Assembly: GCA_046152955.1 (NCBI GenBank)
Contig: JBJXGA010000270.1
Coordinates: forward strand, 3,596-67,595
Direction of reading: 5' to 3'
Source: SIAF01 sp046152955
GTDB lineage: Bacteria; Planctomycetota; Planctomycetia; Planctomycetales; Planctomycetaceae
DNA: 64,000 nucleotides
Below the pieces are notes generated by a model. That model saw only the letters and a program-made list of their open reading frames with translations, did no database searches and had not been told where the DNA came from. Shown here one piece after another: positions 37,259 to 47,000 of this stretch. Each line of letters starts with the position of its first letter. Within the stretch, counting starts at the first letter, position 1. A program made the translations under genes and the position numbers.

Positions 37259-37651
37259 ATGCCAGCCAAGAAAACCGACCTGATGAAAGGGGTCGAAGCC
37301 TCCAGTTTGCGGGCCGAGCCGATCAAGTTCGCGATCGGCGACACCGTCAACGTCCACACGCGCATCCTCGAAGGTGACAAGGAACGCATTCAGAAGTTCA
37401 TCGGCGTGGTGATCGCCACGCGGGGTGGCGGAACGCGGGAGGCGTTCACCGTCCGCCGCATCGTCGCCGGTGAAGGGGTCGAACGGACCTTTCCGGTGAA
37501 TTCCCCAAAAATCGCCAAACTGGAAATCGTGCGGCATGGCAAAGTCCGCCGCGCCAAGTTGTTCTATCTGCGCGATCGATTGGGCAAGGCGACCCGCCTG
37601 ACCGAACGTCGCGCCAACAAGCAGGAGTCCGCCTCCGAAGCGTCCGAGTGA
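37259..37651 (+). CDS. rplS: Ribosomal protein bL19
   Basis: 130 residues from ATG at 37259. The frame is open six codons upstream; neither start has a strong site, with AAAGGA 12 bases before the chosen ATG. Family motifs are GDTVNVHTRILEGDKERIQ, then FIGVVIATRGGGTREAFTVR and KAKLFYLRDRL-like residues (RRAKLFYLRDRLGKAT). It lies at the 30S-50S interface. It is followed after 4 bases by yraN. Confidence 0.96.
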   Translation: MPAKKTDLMKGVEASSLRAEPIKFAIGDTVNVHTRILEGDKERIQKFIGVVIATRGGGTREAFTVRRIVAGEGVERTFPVNSPKIAKLEIVRHGKVRRAKLFYLRDRLGKATRLTERRANKQESASEASE

Positions 37652-37655
37652 TCCT

Positions 37656-38108
37656 GTGAATCGTCCGCGTCTCCTGGATTGGAATGCGATCCGGCGCATC
37701 TGTCCTCCGGCCGCACGCGAATGGCTGGCGGGATGGCTGGGAAACGCGGGGGAACGGGCGGCGGCCCGATTTCTGAAAAAACTGGGATACCGGGTGATTG
37801 CCCGCAGGCATCGCACGCCGTTGGGAGAGTTGGATCTGGTCGCCCTGGACGGGGAAGTCATCGTTTTTGTGGAAGTCAAGACGCGGCGTTCGACCGACGC
37901 GGGGCACCCCTTTGAAGCGGTCGATCGCCGCAAGCAGGCGCAGTTGACGCGTCTGGCTCTGGCCTTCCTCAAGCAGCATGGCTGGCTGGAACGCCGCGCC
38001 CGATTTGACGTGGTGTCGATCGTCTGGCCGGAAGGTGCGCGGCATCCGCAGATTACCCATTTTCGCGATGCGTTTGAAGCGGTTGGCGAAGGACAAATGT
38101 TTTCCTGA
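37656..38108 (+). CDS. yraN: YraN/UPF0102 family nuclease-fold protein
   Basis: 150 residues, GTG start at 37656, four bases after rplS, in a common genomic arrangement. GNAGERAAARFLKKLGYRVI and LGELDLVALDGEVIVFVEVKTRRS carry the UPF0102 core: E-L-D-L-V-A and the E-V-K-T-R motif resembling a PD-(D/E)xK nuclease. A role in DNA or RNA processing is assumed from the fold only. Confidence 0.9.
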   Translation: MNRPRLLDWNAIRRICPPAAREWLAGWLGNAGERAAARFLKKLGYRVIARRHRTPLGELDLVALDGEVIVFVEVKTRRSTDAGHPFEAVDRRKQAQLTRLALAFLKQHGWLERRARFDVVSIVWPEGARHPQITHFRDAFEAVGEGQMFS

Positions 38109-38157
38109 TCAGGCCCAAACGGACTGATCGAATTTTGAGAATCATGCGGCAATACCT

Positions 38158-39189
38158 ATGAAGATCGGCCTCGTTGGATACCAGGGCAGCGGCAAGAGCA
38201 GCGTGTTTGAACTGCTGACCGGAACCCGTCCCGATCCCTCCAAAGCGCACGCCGGCCAGTTGGGGGCGGCGACGCTTCCCGACGCGCGGTTCGACGGCCT
38301 GGTCAAGCTGTTCAATCCGAAGAAAATCACCCCCGCCAAAATCGAGTTATTTGATACGCCGGGCCTGAGTCGCGACCAGAGCGAGGCGAACAACGGGCGC
38401 ATCTCCGTCGTCCGGGAGGCGCAGGCGCTGGTCCACGTCGTCGCCGCCTACGCCGGAGGAGATCCGGTCGCTGATGCGCAATCGTTTGAGGATGACCTGA
38501 CCCTGGCCGATCTCTCGGTGCTGCAAAATCGGATCGAGCGGCTGGAAACCAGCGTCAAGAAGAACCGGCCCGACAAAGAGGCCTCGCAGCAGGAACTGGC
38601 GCTTCTGAAGCCGATCGAGGCGCTTCTACAAGAGGGGAAATTGCTGCGGCATGTGGAACTCACCGACGAGCAGGACAAGGCGACGCGCTCGTTCTCGCTG
38701 CTCACCCGCAAGCCCCAGTTGATCCTGCTGAACACGGCGGACGCGGCGTTCGATGCCGCGGTCGTCCAGAAGCTGGCAGACCTGGGATACCCGGTGGTGG
38801 CCGCTCCATTGGGGTTGGAACTGGAAGTCCAGGCGCTCGACGAAAGCGAACGGGGGACGTTTGCCGCGGAACTCGGCTTGGGTGACCCGTCTAGAGAACG
38901 GGTTCTCCGCGCCATCTTCGAAGCCACCCAGCAAATCACGTTCTATACGTCGGATGAGAAAGAAGTCCGGGCCTGGCTTCTGCGGCGCGGTTCTTCGGCG
39001 CTCGAAGCGGCCGGAACGATTCACACCGACCTGGCGCGGGGATTCATCCGCGCCGAGATCATGGCAGTTGACGATTTGCTGCGCCTGGGTTCCGAACGTG
39101 AAGTCAAGGCGGCCAACCTCTATCATACGGTGGGCAAGGACCACGTCATGCGCGACGGCGACGAAATCGTCGTCCGCTTCAGCGTTTGA
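38158..39189 (+). CDS. YchF-related OBG-type GTPase
   Basis: 343 residues. The P-loop GYQGSGKSSVFELL (G1), the switch-region DTPGLSRDQSEA and a base-recognition stretch LLNTADAAF sit in the expected order. A helical insert (about 120-165) includes the coiled stretch RIERLETSVKK, as in YchF. The C-terminal 80 residues form a TGS-like domain (HTDLARGFIRAEIMAVDDL, then DHVMRDGDEIVVRFSV). YchF-type ATPases/GTPases bind ribosomes and have roles in stress and translation. It is somewhat shorter than YchF of E. coli and may be a planctomycete-specific relative. Confidence 0.85.
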   Translation: MKIGLVGYQGSGKSSVFELLTGTRPDPSKAHAGQLGAATLPDARFDGLVKLFNPKKITPAKIELFDTPGLSRDQSEANNGRISVVREAQALVHVVAAYAGGDPVADAQSFEDDLTLADLSVLQNRIERLETSVKKNRPDKEASQQELALLKPIEALLQEGKLLRHVELTDEQDKATRSFSLLTRKPQLILLNTADAAFDAAVVQKLADLGYPVVAAPLGLELEVQALDESERGTFAAELGLGDPSRERVLRAIFEATQQITFYTSDEKEVRAWLLRRGSSALEAAGTIHTDLARGFIRAEIMAVDDLLRLGSEREVKAANLYHTVGKDHVMRDGDEIVVRFSV

Positions 39190-39240
39190 ACGGGCCGGTC
39201 TCTGACGGTGCGGATCGTCGGCGACCCACCATCCCTTTCG

Positions 39241-41025
39241 TCACCTCTCGATCTCCAGCGCCAGACGTGAGAGTTCCCAGTCGTCGAATTCTCCGGTGTT
39301 CCCCGCGGGCTGTTGACGCAGCCGCAGCCGGTTCTCCCCCGCCTTAAGTCGATTGACCGGCAAGGAGATGCGGAGCCGCTGCGGACGCCCCGCCGGCGCT
39401 CGCTCTTTGACGTGGCGATTGAGGTCGCCAAGGCGGCGGCCATTTAGCAGCAACTGGGTCCGCGGAGGAATTGCATCCGCAGTTCCCGCGCGATCTCCCT
39501 TGGGGATTTGGCGATGCGGGTCCAGATCGGCCGCCAACAAACTGAGGAAAACGCCGCGAGGAGGGACTTCTTCCAGCTGAAAACGCCATTCCCGGTCTCC
39601 CCCCTCGGCGAGTTTGACCGTGAAATCCTCCCGGATCACTCCTCCCAAATGGTGCGTCGCCGGGTCGAGCACGTGCAGCGTTCCCTGAAACGACGGTTCG
39701 ATTCGTGACACCTCGCGTAGCGGAAGGGTCAGGCGCCCCAACCACGGATGCTCGGCAACCAGAGCGGTTGGATTGCCTTCAACGAGCGCCAGGATCAGCC
39801 GATCTGCCGGCACGTTTCCCGCCCCCCAAATCGGCGCCAGATCGACCGTCGCAATCTGGCCGGTCACGCTCCGCAAGGGAGCTCCCTCGCGCGGACCCAA
39901 CCAGACCCCCCGGACCTCTGTCCAGGGAATAACGCGGCGACTATAAACCCCCTCCATCTGCACTCGTTGAGGATCGAACGACTGCATCGCGCCCAGCAGT
40001 CGGACTCCTCCCGGCAAATCGACCAGATCCTTCGAATGCACCGGGGCCGGGAGCGATTCTGTGGTCTCCGCCGTTTCGTAAATCTGAAAGTCGTCGATCC
40101 ATTCCGCCTTGCCGGAGCCGTTCTTTCCCACTGGTTCCGGCTCCGACGGCGACCTTGCGTTCGCGGAATCCCTCGGTTCCAGCCGAACTGAAATCAGGGC
40201 GCCTGCCGGAGTCAATCCCCTGGCCAGAAGCTGGTCGTCGAGGAACACCAACACCCGGCGTCGCTCAAACCGCCACGTCACCCGCCGCCAGCCATCGGTC
40301 CGCGGCACGGGAAAGACCTCCAGCGCCACCTCGGCTGAACTCCGGCACCGATATTCCCCCCCTTCCTCGTCAGTACAAAATTGGATGTACCACTGCCGAT
40401 CATCCTGCTGGAATTCGCAACCAATCCGCCAGGCAACCGGACGAGGGGTTGAGCCTGCATCGAAGTACGCAAGAGTGACTCTGCCGGAGTCCAGCGGACG
40501 TGCCAGTCGAAACGTCCTGGCCACCCGTGCTTCGCCCAGGCACAGCGATTGCTTCCCTGAACGACGCTCCCCCTGGCCGGTCGGTGGTGAATCAAACAGG
40601 CCAGGCGGTAGTTCAAAGTCGTCATAGGCGACCAGCCGCTCTCCTGCCGGATGCATGATCCTCCAGAGCACGTCGCGCGGCACGGGCTGTTCCGTGGCTC
40701 CCAAGCCGGAAAATCGTGCCCCGCCGTCCTCCTGCCAGATGAGTTCTCCATGCACCCGTTCGCCTCCACGGAAGATGATCTGCCGGACCGGGGAGTCTCC
40801 CCACACCAGCCGCGGAGGAGAGTCGCGCTGGATTTGGCGAATCTTCGACAGTGGGATGACTGGGGAGCCGTCGGAGGGAACGAAGGCAAGCTCTCGGTCC
40901 ACCGCGGCAGTCAATTCTCCTTGACGGACCGTTCCATCCCGCAACCAGGCTTGGTGTTCCGCCCGCATCGGGGCGGGGGAAGCGGCCAGAATCAGCACCT
41001 CCAGCACGATCCAGACAATCGGCAT
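39241..41025 (-). CDS. Secreted hypothetical protein
   Basis: 594 residues from ATG at 41025, chosen because a signal peptide (MPIVWIVLEVLILAASPAPMRA) begins there; the frame extends 43 codons upstream. The N-terminus after the signal (WLRDGTVRQGELTAAVDREL) and later beta-rich repeats (LRPLDSG-type strands, VRLEPRDSANARS, RLRISLPVNRLKAGENRLRL) suggest several beta-sandwich domains. The end resembles carbohydrate-binding or NPCBM-like modules, but I could not assign one. Typical large planctomycete exported protein. Not recognised. Confidence 0.7.
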   Translation of the reverse strand: MPIVWIVLEVLILAASPAPMRAEHQAWLRDGTVRQGELTAAVDRELAFVPSDGSPVIPLSKIRQIQRDSPPRLVWGDSPVRQIIFRGGERVHGELIWQEDGGARFSGLGATEQPVPRDVLWRIMHPAGERLVAYDDFELPPGLFDSPPTGQGERRSGKQSLCLGEARVARTFRLARPLDSGRVTLAYFDAGSTPRPVAWRIGCEFQQDDRQWYIQFCTDEEGGEYRCRSSAEVALEVFPVPRTDGWRRVTWRFERRRVLVFLDDQLLARGLTPAGALISVRLEPRDSANARSPSEPEPVGKNGSGKAEWIDDFQIYETAETTESLPAPVHSKDLVDLPGGVRLLGAMQSFDPQRVQMEGVYSRRVIPWTEVRGVWLGPREGAPLRSVTGQIATVDLAPIWGAGNVPADRLILALVEGNPTALVAEHPWLGRLTLPLREVSRIEPSFQGTLHVLDPATHHLGGVIREDFTVKLAEGGDREWRFQLEEVPPRGVFLSLLAADLDPHRQIPKGDRAGTADAIPPRTQLLLNGRRLGDLNRHVKERAPAGRPQRLRISLPVNRLKAGENRLRLRQQPAGNTGEFDDWELSRLALEIER

Positions 41026-41276
41026 GCGCCGGCCGGTCGGGTTGACCTTGCCGCAGATCGCCGATTTGCTGTAGAGAAGGGCTGAACGGTTCAACGGAGG
41101 AATCGTGGTCGGTCGAACAATAGAGAACGGGCTGAGGTTGGAGCAATTCGCCAAAAGCAGCTTACCAATCTGCCGCGTTGAGGAACACGCGGCAGAGGAG
41201 GGAGTTGTCCCGTGCGGGGGCTTCGACTAGAATTTAGGGTGGATCAGCATCGAGGACACAACGGGAGCGGTCGGCT

Positions 41277-43043
41277 GTGGCGGAACGTCCCATAATTCTG
41301 GTTTGTGGCGGGGATGTCGAACAGGCCCGTCGGCTCGCGGGAGAATCGTCCGAGGGATTTTCACCAGTCCACGCGGCGTCGATGGAGCAGGCGCTGGCGC
41401 TGTTGCGCCAACAGGAATTTGACGGCGTGTGCCTCCTGGATCGCCGCACGGCCCACTTGAGCGAAGCGGTGCTGCTGCCGCATGCCGGGGGGATTCTGTC
41501 GCAGCTTCCCGACGGATTGGCGATTCTCGACGGTCGCCTGAAAGTCCTGTGGGCCAATCGGCGATTTGAAGAATTGAGCGGCCGCAGCGAGTGCCCAATC
41601 GATCGCGACTTCTTCGAGGCCTTCGTCAACTCGGAAATTCTCGGCCCGGAACTCAGTCCGCTGCACACGGCGCTGGGAACCGGCGCCTGCGCAAAAACGA
41701 CGCTCCGCCTGGGTGAGAAAACCTATTACCAGTTGCAGGCAATGCCGGTGGTCCCCACGGGCCCGGGATTGTCGTGTTATCTCGTGGTGACGGTACGGGA
41801 CATTTCCGCCGAGACACTGCAACAGCAGAAGCTCAACGCGATCTACCAGGCCGGACTCGAGCTGGGGGATTTGACGCCGCAGGAACTGCTCGAAATGAGC
41901 GTCAGCGATCGGGTCGAATTGCTTAAGTCGCGGATCGTCCTGTATACGAAAGACCTGCTCGAATTCGAGACGGTGGAAATTCGTCTGCTGGATCGGGCCA
42001 CGCAGAAGCTGGAACCTTTGCTGACGGTCGGAATGGTGCCCGAAGCGGAAAATCGCGAGTTGTACGCCCGCCCGCAGGGGAACGGCGTGACCGGTTTCGT
42101 GGCAGCCACCGGCAAGAGCTACCTCTGCGAGGACACCACGACCGACCCACTCTATCTGGTCGGCGCCGCCGGAGCCCGCAGTTCCCTCACCGTTCCCTTG
42201 ATTCTGCACGACGAGATTCTGGGAACGTTCAACGTGGAAAGCCCGAACGCCGGCGCGTTTGACGAGAACGACCTGCAGTTCCTGGAGCTGTTCTGCCGCG
42301 AGGTGGCGGTGGCGCTCAACACCCTGGAACTGCTCGTCACCGAGAAGATGACGACCGCCACCGCCAGCACGGAAACGATCCTGCGAAAAGTTGCCGAGCC
42401 GGTGGATGAAGTGCTCAACGACGCCGCCTGGATTCTCGAACGCTACATTGGCCACGATCCCAGCGTGGCGCAGCGCCTGCAGGATATCCTCCAGCACACG
42501 CGTCAGATCAAGCAGTTGATCCACAAAGCGGGAGAGGAAATCGCTCCCAAAGGGGGACACTCCCCCGTGCCGCAGCGTTCGCAGCGCGCCAAGCTCCGCT
42601 GCAAGCGCGTTCTCGTCGCCGACGACGACGAAACGGTCCGGAGCGCCGCCCGCGAACTCCTCGGGAGGCACGGTTGCGACGTCGAGACGGCCCACAACGG
42701 CGAAGAAGCGATGCTCATGAATCGAAACTTCCAGTACGACGCCGTACTGGTCGATATTCGCTTGCCCGACATGACCGGTTACGACTGCTTCTGCGGAATG
42801 CGCGAGGGGCAAAAAGACCTGCCGGTGATCCTGATGACCGGCTTCGGCTACGACCCCACCCATTCCATCGTCAAGGCCCGGCAGCAGGGGCTGAAGGCGG
42901 TGTTGTACAAACCGTTTCGCGTCGAACAGTTGCTCGACGAAGTCGAAAAAGCGGTCAACCATCACGGCGCCGTGATCGTCAACCAGGGAGAAGCCGCCGG
43001 CACCACCGCCGCCGCCCCCGCACCGCACTCGACGGCGACTTGA
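41277..43043 (+). CDS. PAS-GAF-receiver signalling protein without kinase domain
   Basis: 588 residues with a GTG start. Residues 1-70 are a degenerate receiver-like fold (PIILVCGGDVEQARRLAG). A PAS domain follows at about 75-185 (LPDGLAILDGRLKVLWANRRFEEL), then a GAF domain at 205-360 (YLCEDTTTDPLYLVGAAGARSSLTVPL). The C-terminal receiver (about 445-560) is complete: VADDDETVR, phospho-acceptor Asp in VLVDIRLPDMTGY, VILMTGFGYD and KPFRVEQL. A short helical stretch (about 370-430) links GAF and receiver, but no histidine-kinase HATPase motif exists. It must relay phosphate from a separate kinase. Signals unknown. Confidence 0.88.
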   Translation: MAERPIILVCGGDVEQARRLAGESSEGFSPVHAASMEQALALLRQQEFDGVCLLDRRTAHLSEAVLLPHAGGILSQLPDGLAILDGRLKVLWANRRFEELSGRSECPIDRDFFEAFVNSEILGPELSPLHTALGTGACAKTTLRLGEKTYYQLQAMPVVPTGPGLSCYLVVTVRDISAETLQQQKLNAIYQAGLELGDLTPQELLEMSVSDRVELLKSRIVLYTKDLLEFETVEIRLLDRATQKLEPLLTVGMVPEAENRELYARPQGNGVTGFVAATGKSYLCEDTTTDPLYLVGAAGARSSLTVPLILHDEILGTFNVESPNAGAFDENDLQFLELFCREVAVALNTLELLVTEKMTTATASTETILRKVAEPVDEVLNDAAWILERYIGHDPSVAQRLQDILQHTRQIKQLIHKAGEEIAPKGGHSPVPQRSQRAKLRCKRVLVADDDETVRSAARELLGRHGCDVETAHNGEEAMLMNRNFQYDAVLVDIRLPDMTGYDCFCGMREGQKDLPVILMTGFGYDPTHSIVKARQQGLKAVLYKPFRVEQLLDEVEKAVNHHGAVIVNQGEAAGTTAAAPAPHSTAT

Positions 43044-43357
43044 GGCGGGCGGATTTCGAAGAAATCCGCCTCCATGTTGCTGGATTTTTCAGAAATCCAG
43101 GGACCCTGGACGTCAACGACACAAGCGCACTCTGCGCCAAATCGCCGCTTCGTATGCGCACTTCGTCGCGCCAACGCAGGCCGCGCTTGTCCTTGCCGCG
43201 ACGCGCAGGGGTTGCGGCTGTCGACAACGCCCAGCCTATTGCGGATTTCTGAGAATTCCCCCTACACTAGCTGGATTTCTCAGAAATCCAGCAAGTTGGC
43301 GGCTGGCCAACAAACCGCCACTCCCGAATTACGGAACTCGCCCACTGACAGCAGCCG
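43044..43357. repeat. Cluster of four small palindromes
   Basis: A gene-free 314-base stretch. Hairpins with GGATTTC/GAAATCC arms occur at 43048-43070 (perfect 10-bp stem, 3-base loop), 43080-43100 (one mismatch), 43243-43259 (one mismatch) and 43270-43292 (perfect 11-bp stem, 1-base loop). The first may terminate the upstream PAS gene, although no T run follows. Overlapping ORFs are translations of the repeats. Confidence 0.8.
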
Positions 43358-43771
43358 TTACTGAGCCTGTGCGCGAGACGCAGGCTCCAACCCCACGTCA
43401 GTCAGCCGAACCTCGGCTGGATCGGGCAGTCTGAGGACTGGCGTGAAGTTGACCTTCCACAAATCAAGCTCGTAGAGGCGTTTTTGTTGATCAAGGTTCA
43501 GAGCGACCGAAACCGGAACACCGTCCGCATCGATGTACACACCCAATGCAACCTGCTCCCCGAACCGTCGCGCCACATTCTCGAAGCCTTTCGGAATCAG
43601 CACCAAACTCCCCATTCCACCGTCCGCCATCTCAGTGACCAGCATGTCGTCAAGCGAATCAATCAGATGCCGGGCCAAGGGCGTGGATTCCAGCAGGCAG
43701 GCGATGAGCGCCCGTTCTCGATCGGTGATGCGACGATGCGCACTCACAAAGAGGTTCTTTTCCTGGCTCAT
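43358..43771 (-). CDS. DUF6984-like small protein
   Basis: 137 residues, recognised tentatively as DUF6984-like: RRITDRERALIACLLE near the start, then LVTEMADGGMGSLVLIP and the core DADGVPVSVALNLDQQKRLYELDLWKVNFTP. No catalytic motif. Homologues are often single-copy genes in accessory regions and could be immunity-type, but this is inference. Its ATG overlaps the stop of a frameshifted small ORF upstream (ATGA at 43771-43768), so the two are translationally coupled. Confidence 0.72.
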   Translation of the reverse strand: MSQEKNLFVSAHRRITDRERALIACLLESTPLARHLIDSLDDMLVTEMADGGMGSLVLIPKGFENVARRFGEQVALGVYIDADGVPVSVALNLDQQKRLYELDLWKVNFTPVLRLPDPAEVRLTDVGLEPASRAQAQ

Positions 43772-43979
43772 TCAGTCACCGGGAAGTATCTTCTTGGGTT
43801 TTGGTCCTGCACATTGACGAATCGTTCCTTGATTCGGTCGATAACGGCAGGGATCTTGGAAACCAAGTCTCGGATGCATTCCAGGATTTCGAGCACGTCG
43901 AACGACAGCCCCCCACGGTGACCCAGGTCATGAATCGAAACAATTTGGATCGGCTCAATCCGCTCGTTTTTTCGATCAT
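43768..43979 (-). pseudogene. 70-residue helical ORF with an apparent -1 frameshift at an A6 run
   Basis: From ATG at 43979 (GGCGGGGG five bases before) the frame reads MIEK, then the sequence A6 follows. Stepping back one base there gives a protein-like frame to the TGA at 43768: NERIEPIQIVSIHDLGHRGG, then LSFDVLEILECIRDLV and IDRIKERFVNVQDQNPRRYF, ending PVTE. Without the shift the frame becomes Ser/Arg-rich. The start overlaps nothing upstream but the stop overlaps the DUF6984-like start (ATGA). It may be a broken gene, a sequencing error (A6 for A7) or a programmed frameshift. Helical, possibly coiled coil. No family recognised. Confidence 0.6.
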
Positions 43980-44005
43980 GATTACCCCCGCCTTCAGGCT
44001 TCCCG

Positions 44006-47000
44006 CTATTTCTGCGAATCCTTCTGCTCCCGCGGCGGCAAATCGTATTTCGCCCGTTCCTGGCTGGTCAGCTCGCGACCGGTCACTCGAACCACCAGAT
44101 CGAGCAGGTCGGGCAGTTCCAGCGGGATCAGATGAACCCGATCGCGGGCGGCGATCAGCCAGCGGCCATTGGCGCTGATTCCCACTTTCCGAACGGCGCC
44201 TGCGGGACGCGTGGGACTGAGCGTCGCAGAATCTGAATCGATTTCCGACAGGTTCCAAATTACCAGATCCCCCTCATCGTCGGCCGAGACGAGCCGCGGA
44301 GCGGCGCCGCCCCCTTCCAAAGCGGCCGCCGACAATTCGCCACCGGGGTGCTGCACTTGATAGCCACCGGTCTTCGATTCGATTCCATCAGTGCCGAACG
44401 GGACCAACTGCAAGTGTCCGGCGTGAGAGCCGGCCAGAAGCCAACGACCGTCGCGGCTGGATTCCAGGATCGAGACGGGAGCGGGATGCTCGGCTACCGT
44501 CCGCCAAGACTCGGAGGGATTGGGAGAGGAGAGATCCCAGAGGATCACGCGGCGATCATCACCCGCCGTCACCAGGAACCGGCTGTCGCTGCGAAATTGA
44601 ATGGCCGCCGCGACCCCCTCGTGGCGGCGCAGCACGAGCGGCCGCAGCGCGAGTTTCTCCTCGCCGGAGAAATCGAACAGCAGCACCGCGCCATCGGCGC
44701 GGGCCGCAGCCAGCCACCGCTCATCCGGGCTGAGCCGCACCCTAACAATTCGCTGTTCCTGCAGTCGGCTGGTCGGAGGTTGATTGGAACCCTTGGCTGG
44801 CAATTTCCAGAGTTGCAACACGTTCTCGCGAACTGTGGAGCCGGCCGGCGGTTCCTTCCCGCGCAATGGGGGGGGAGCAGCCGCCAGAGCCAGGTGCTGG
44901 GGAGTGCGGTCAGGAGACCAGCGCGTCAATTGGACCGCACTTCCAGCGGCGCGTCGCACACTGTTCCGGGGAGGATTCTGGCGGGCGGCCTCCTTTCGTG
45001 GCGCCTCGTCAGCATCCTTCGCATCCTCGGTCGCGTCAGCCGCAACCGCGGCGGGATGCAGCGTCACCAGCCACCTCCCGTTCCCGGTACTCAGAAATCG
45101 ATCGGTCGGGGGGAGAGGTTCAGTCGGGGGAATCAGGAAGGCGCCGCGGAGCGTGGTCGTCGCCCCCTTGGGAGAAATCTGCCAGGCGATGCCGCGTCGT
45201 TCCTGGGGGACTGTCGAATGGGAAAACAGCGCGGACAATGAATCTTCTCCGGGAGCGAGCGTCAGTGCCAGAATCTGCGCGTCGTCGGAGAAGCCTCCGT
45301 GCGCGGAGTCGGGGAGTGGAATCTCCTGCGGCTGTTTGGCCGGCTGCGGTTCCTCGAGATTCCATAGTCGCAACGGCCCACCCACCTGCCCGGTGGCGAC
45401 CAGCCGTCCAGCGCTCCCCAGAGCGAACGGCTGTACCGATCGATCGACCGGCGCGTTCTGTTCGACTATCCGTCCGGCGTCCAGGGGGGTGAGGGCGGCT
45501 TCTCCCAGCGCTTCCCGAAGGAGTTTCTCCATGTCCCACGTCGAGCTTCCCGGCGGCACCAACAGGGCGGCTTCGCGCGCGAGCAACAACCCGAGCGTTC
45601 GGTCGGGAGAGGAGACTTCCTGTCCCTTCGCTGAAGTGAGGAGATTCTGCGCCCGGCCCCAGGTCCGAATGGCCTTCACCGTGTTCAGGCTTTGGCTGGC
45701 GGCAGACCGCTCCTTCTGAAGCTCAATCAGCCGATCCTTGGCCTCCCCCTTTGCCTGAAGGAGCTGTTGTGACAATTTCGCCTGTTCCTGATCATGCTCG
45801 TTGGTTTTTTCATTGAACTTGTTGTCCAGGTCCAACTTTTCCTGTTCGAGTCGTTCGACTTTGTCTGTCAATTCGGTCATCTCAACCGACTCATTCCTCC
45901 GCGTCATGTATTGTCCGGCGACAACTCCCGTCATCACCAGCAAAATGACCGAATAGATCGCGGCCATCCAGCGCCATTGCTTTCGCACCGAAGCGAATCG
46001 GCGGCTGTTCGCCAGATAGTCCAATTCCGAAGCGTTGAGCCAGCCGGGATGTTCTTCGGCCCAGGCGTGCGCCTGGGCCACCGCTTCGGGCTGGATGATC
46101 CCCTCTCCATCCTGAAACCCTGGCGCGCCGATCATTTCCAGGAATCGACGCTGACTTTCGATCACGCGACTCGCCCACGTCATTCCCTCACGCTCGCGTG
46201 ACAATCGCCGCTCCCACGCCTGGGCCCCCTTGGCCAGCGACTGCCGAATTCGGACATCGCCAGGACTCTGCCTGGACCAGGCCTCCAGTCGCCTCCAGCA
46301 GTGCCAGCGGTTGACCGACAGCGAGACGGACACCGGCTTCGCTCCCGACGCTGAGACCTGTACCAACTCCACCGCGGCCAGTTGGCGCGCCAGCCGCTCG
46401 GCCGACTCTTCGGAGAGTTGGTCCGTGACGAATTCCGAGATCGGAACCGCGTCGCGTGGAAAGACGCGGTCCTTTTCGATTTGCAAGCAGCGGAGCAGGA
46501 ACACTTGCGTCAACCGCTGGTCGTCGGCGGGGAGCGACTGGTAGAGCTCTTCTGCCCGTTCTCCGATAAGCGCGTCCGCCCCTCCGAGGGACAAGTAGGC
46601 CCCCAACGTCAAGCGGTTGTCCTGACGCTCGGTCCAGAGCCTCTGCAATGCCAATTGAAGCAGCGAGAGGTTGAGCAATCCTGCGTTGCAGTCGGCCAAG
46701 AGCCGCTCGACGAGCTGCGGCTCGACCTGAAAATTGCCGCGCTCGGCCGGTTTCACAATGGCGTCGCGCATCGCCTCGGAGCTCGGACTTTGCAGCAGGA
46801 ATTGGTTTCGCTCCTGCAAGCGTTCCCATTCCGGATCGAGTGCGATCACATCGGCCAGGACATCGGAACGCACTCCAAGCAACCAGGCCGTTTCGCGCGG
46901 AGCTTCACGAATGGCGCACCGGATGTTCTCAAGAAACGCCCGGCGCGCGTCCGGATCGCGGCACTGCGTGAACAATTCCTCCAGCCCATCCAAGACGAAT

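Noticed and set aside
41361..43028. A 555-codon minus-strand ORF opposite the PAS-GAF-receiver gene.
   Set aside because: A shadow; the plus-strand frame has full domain signatures.
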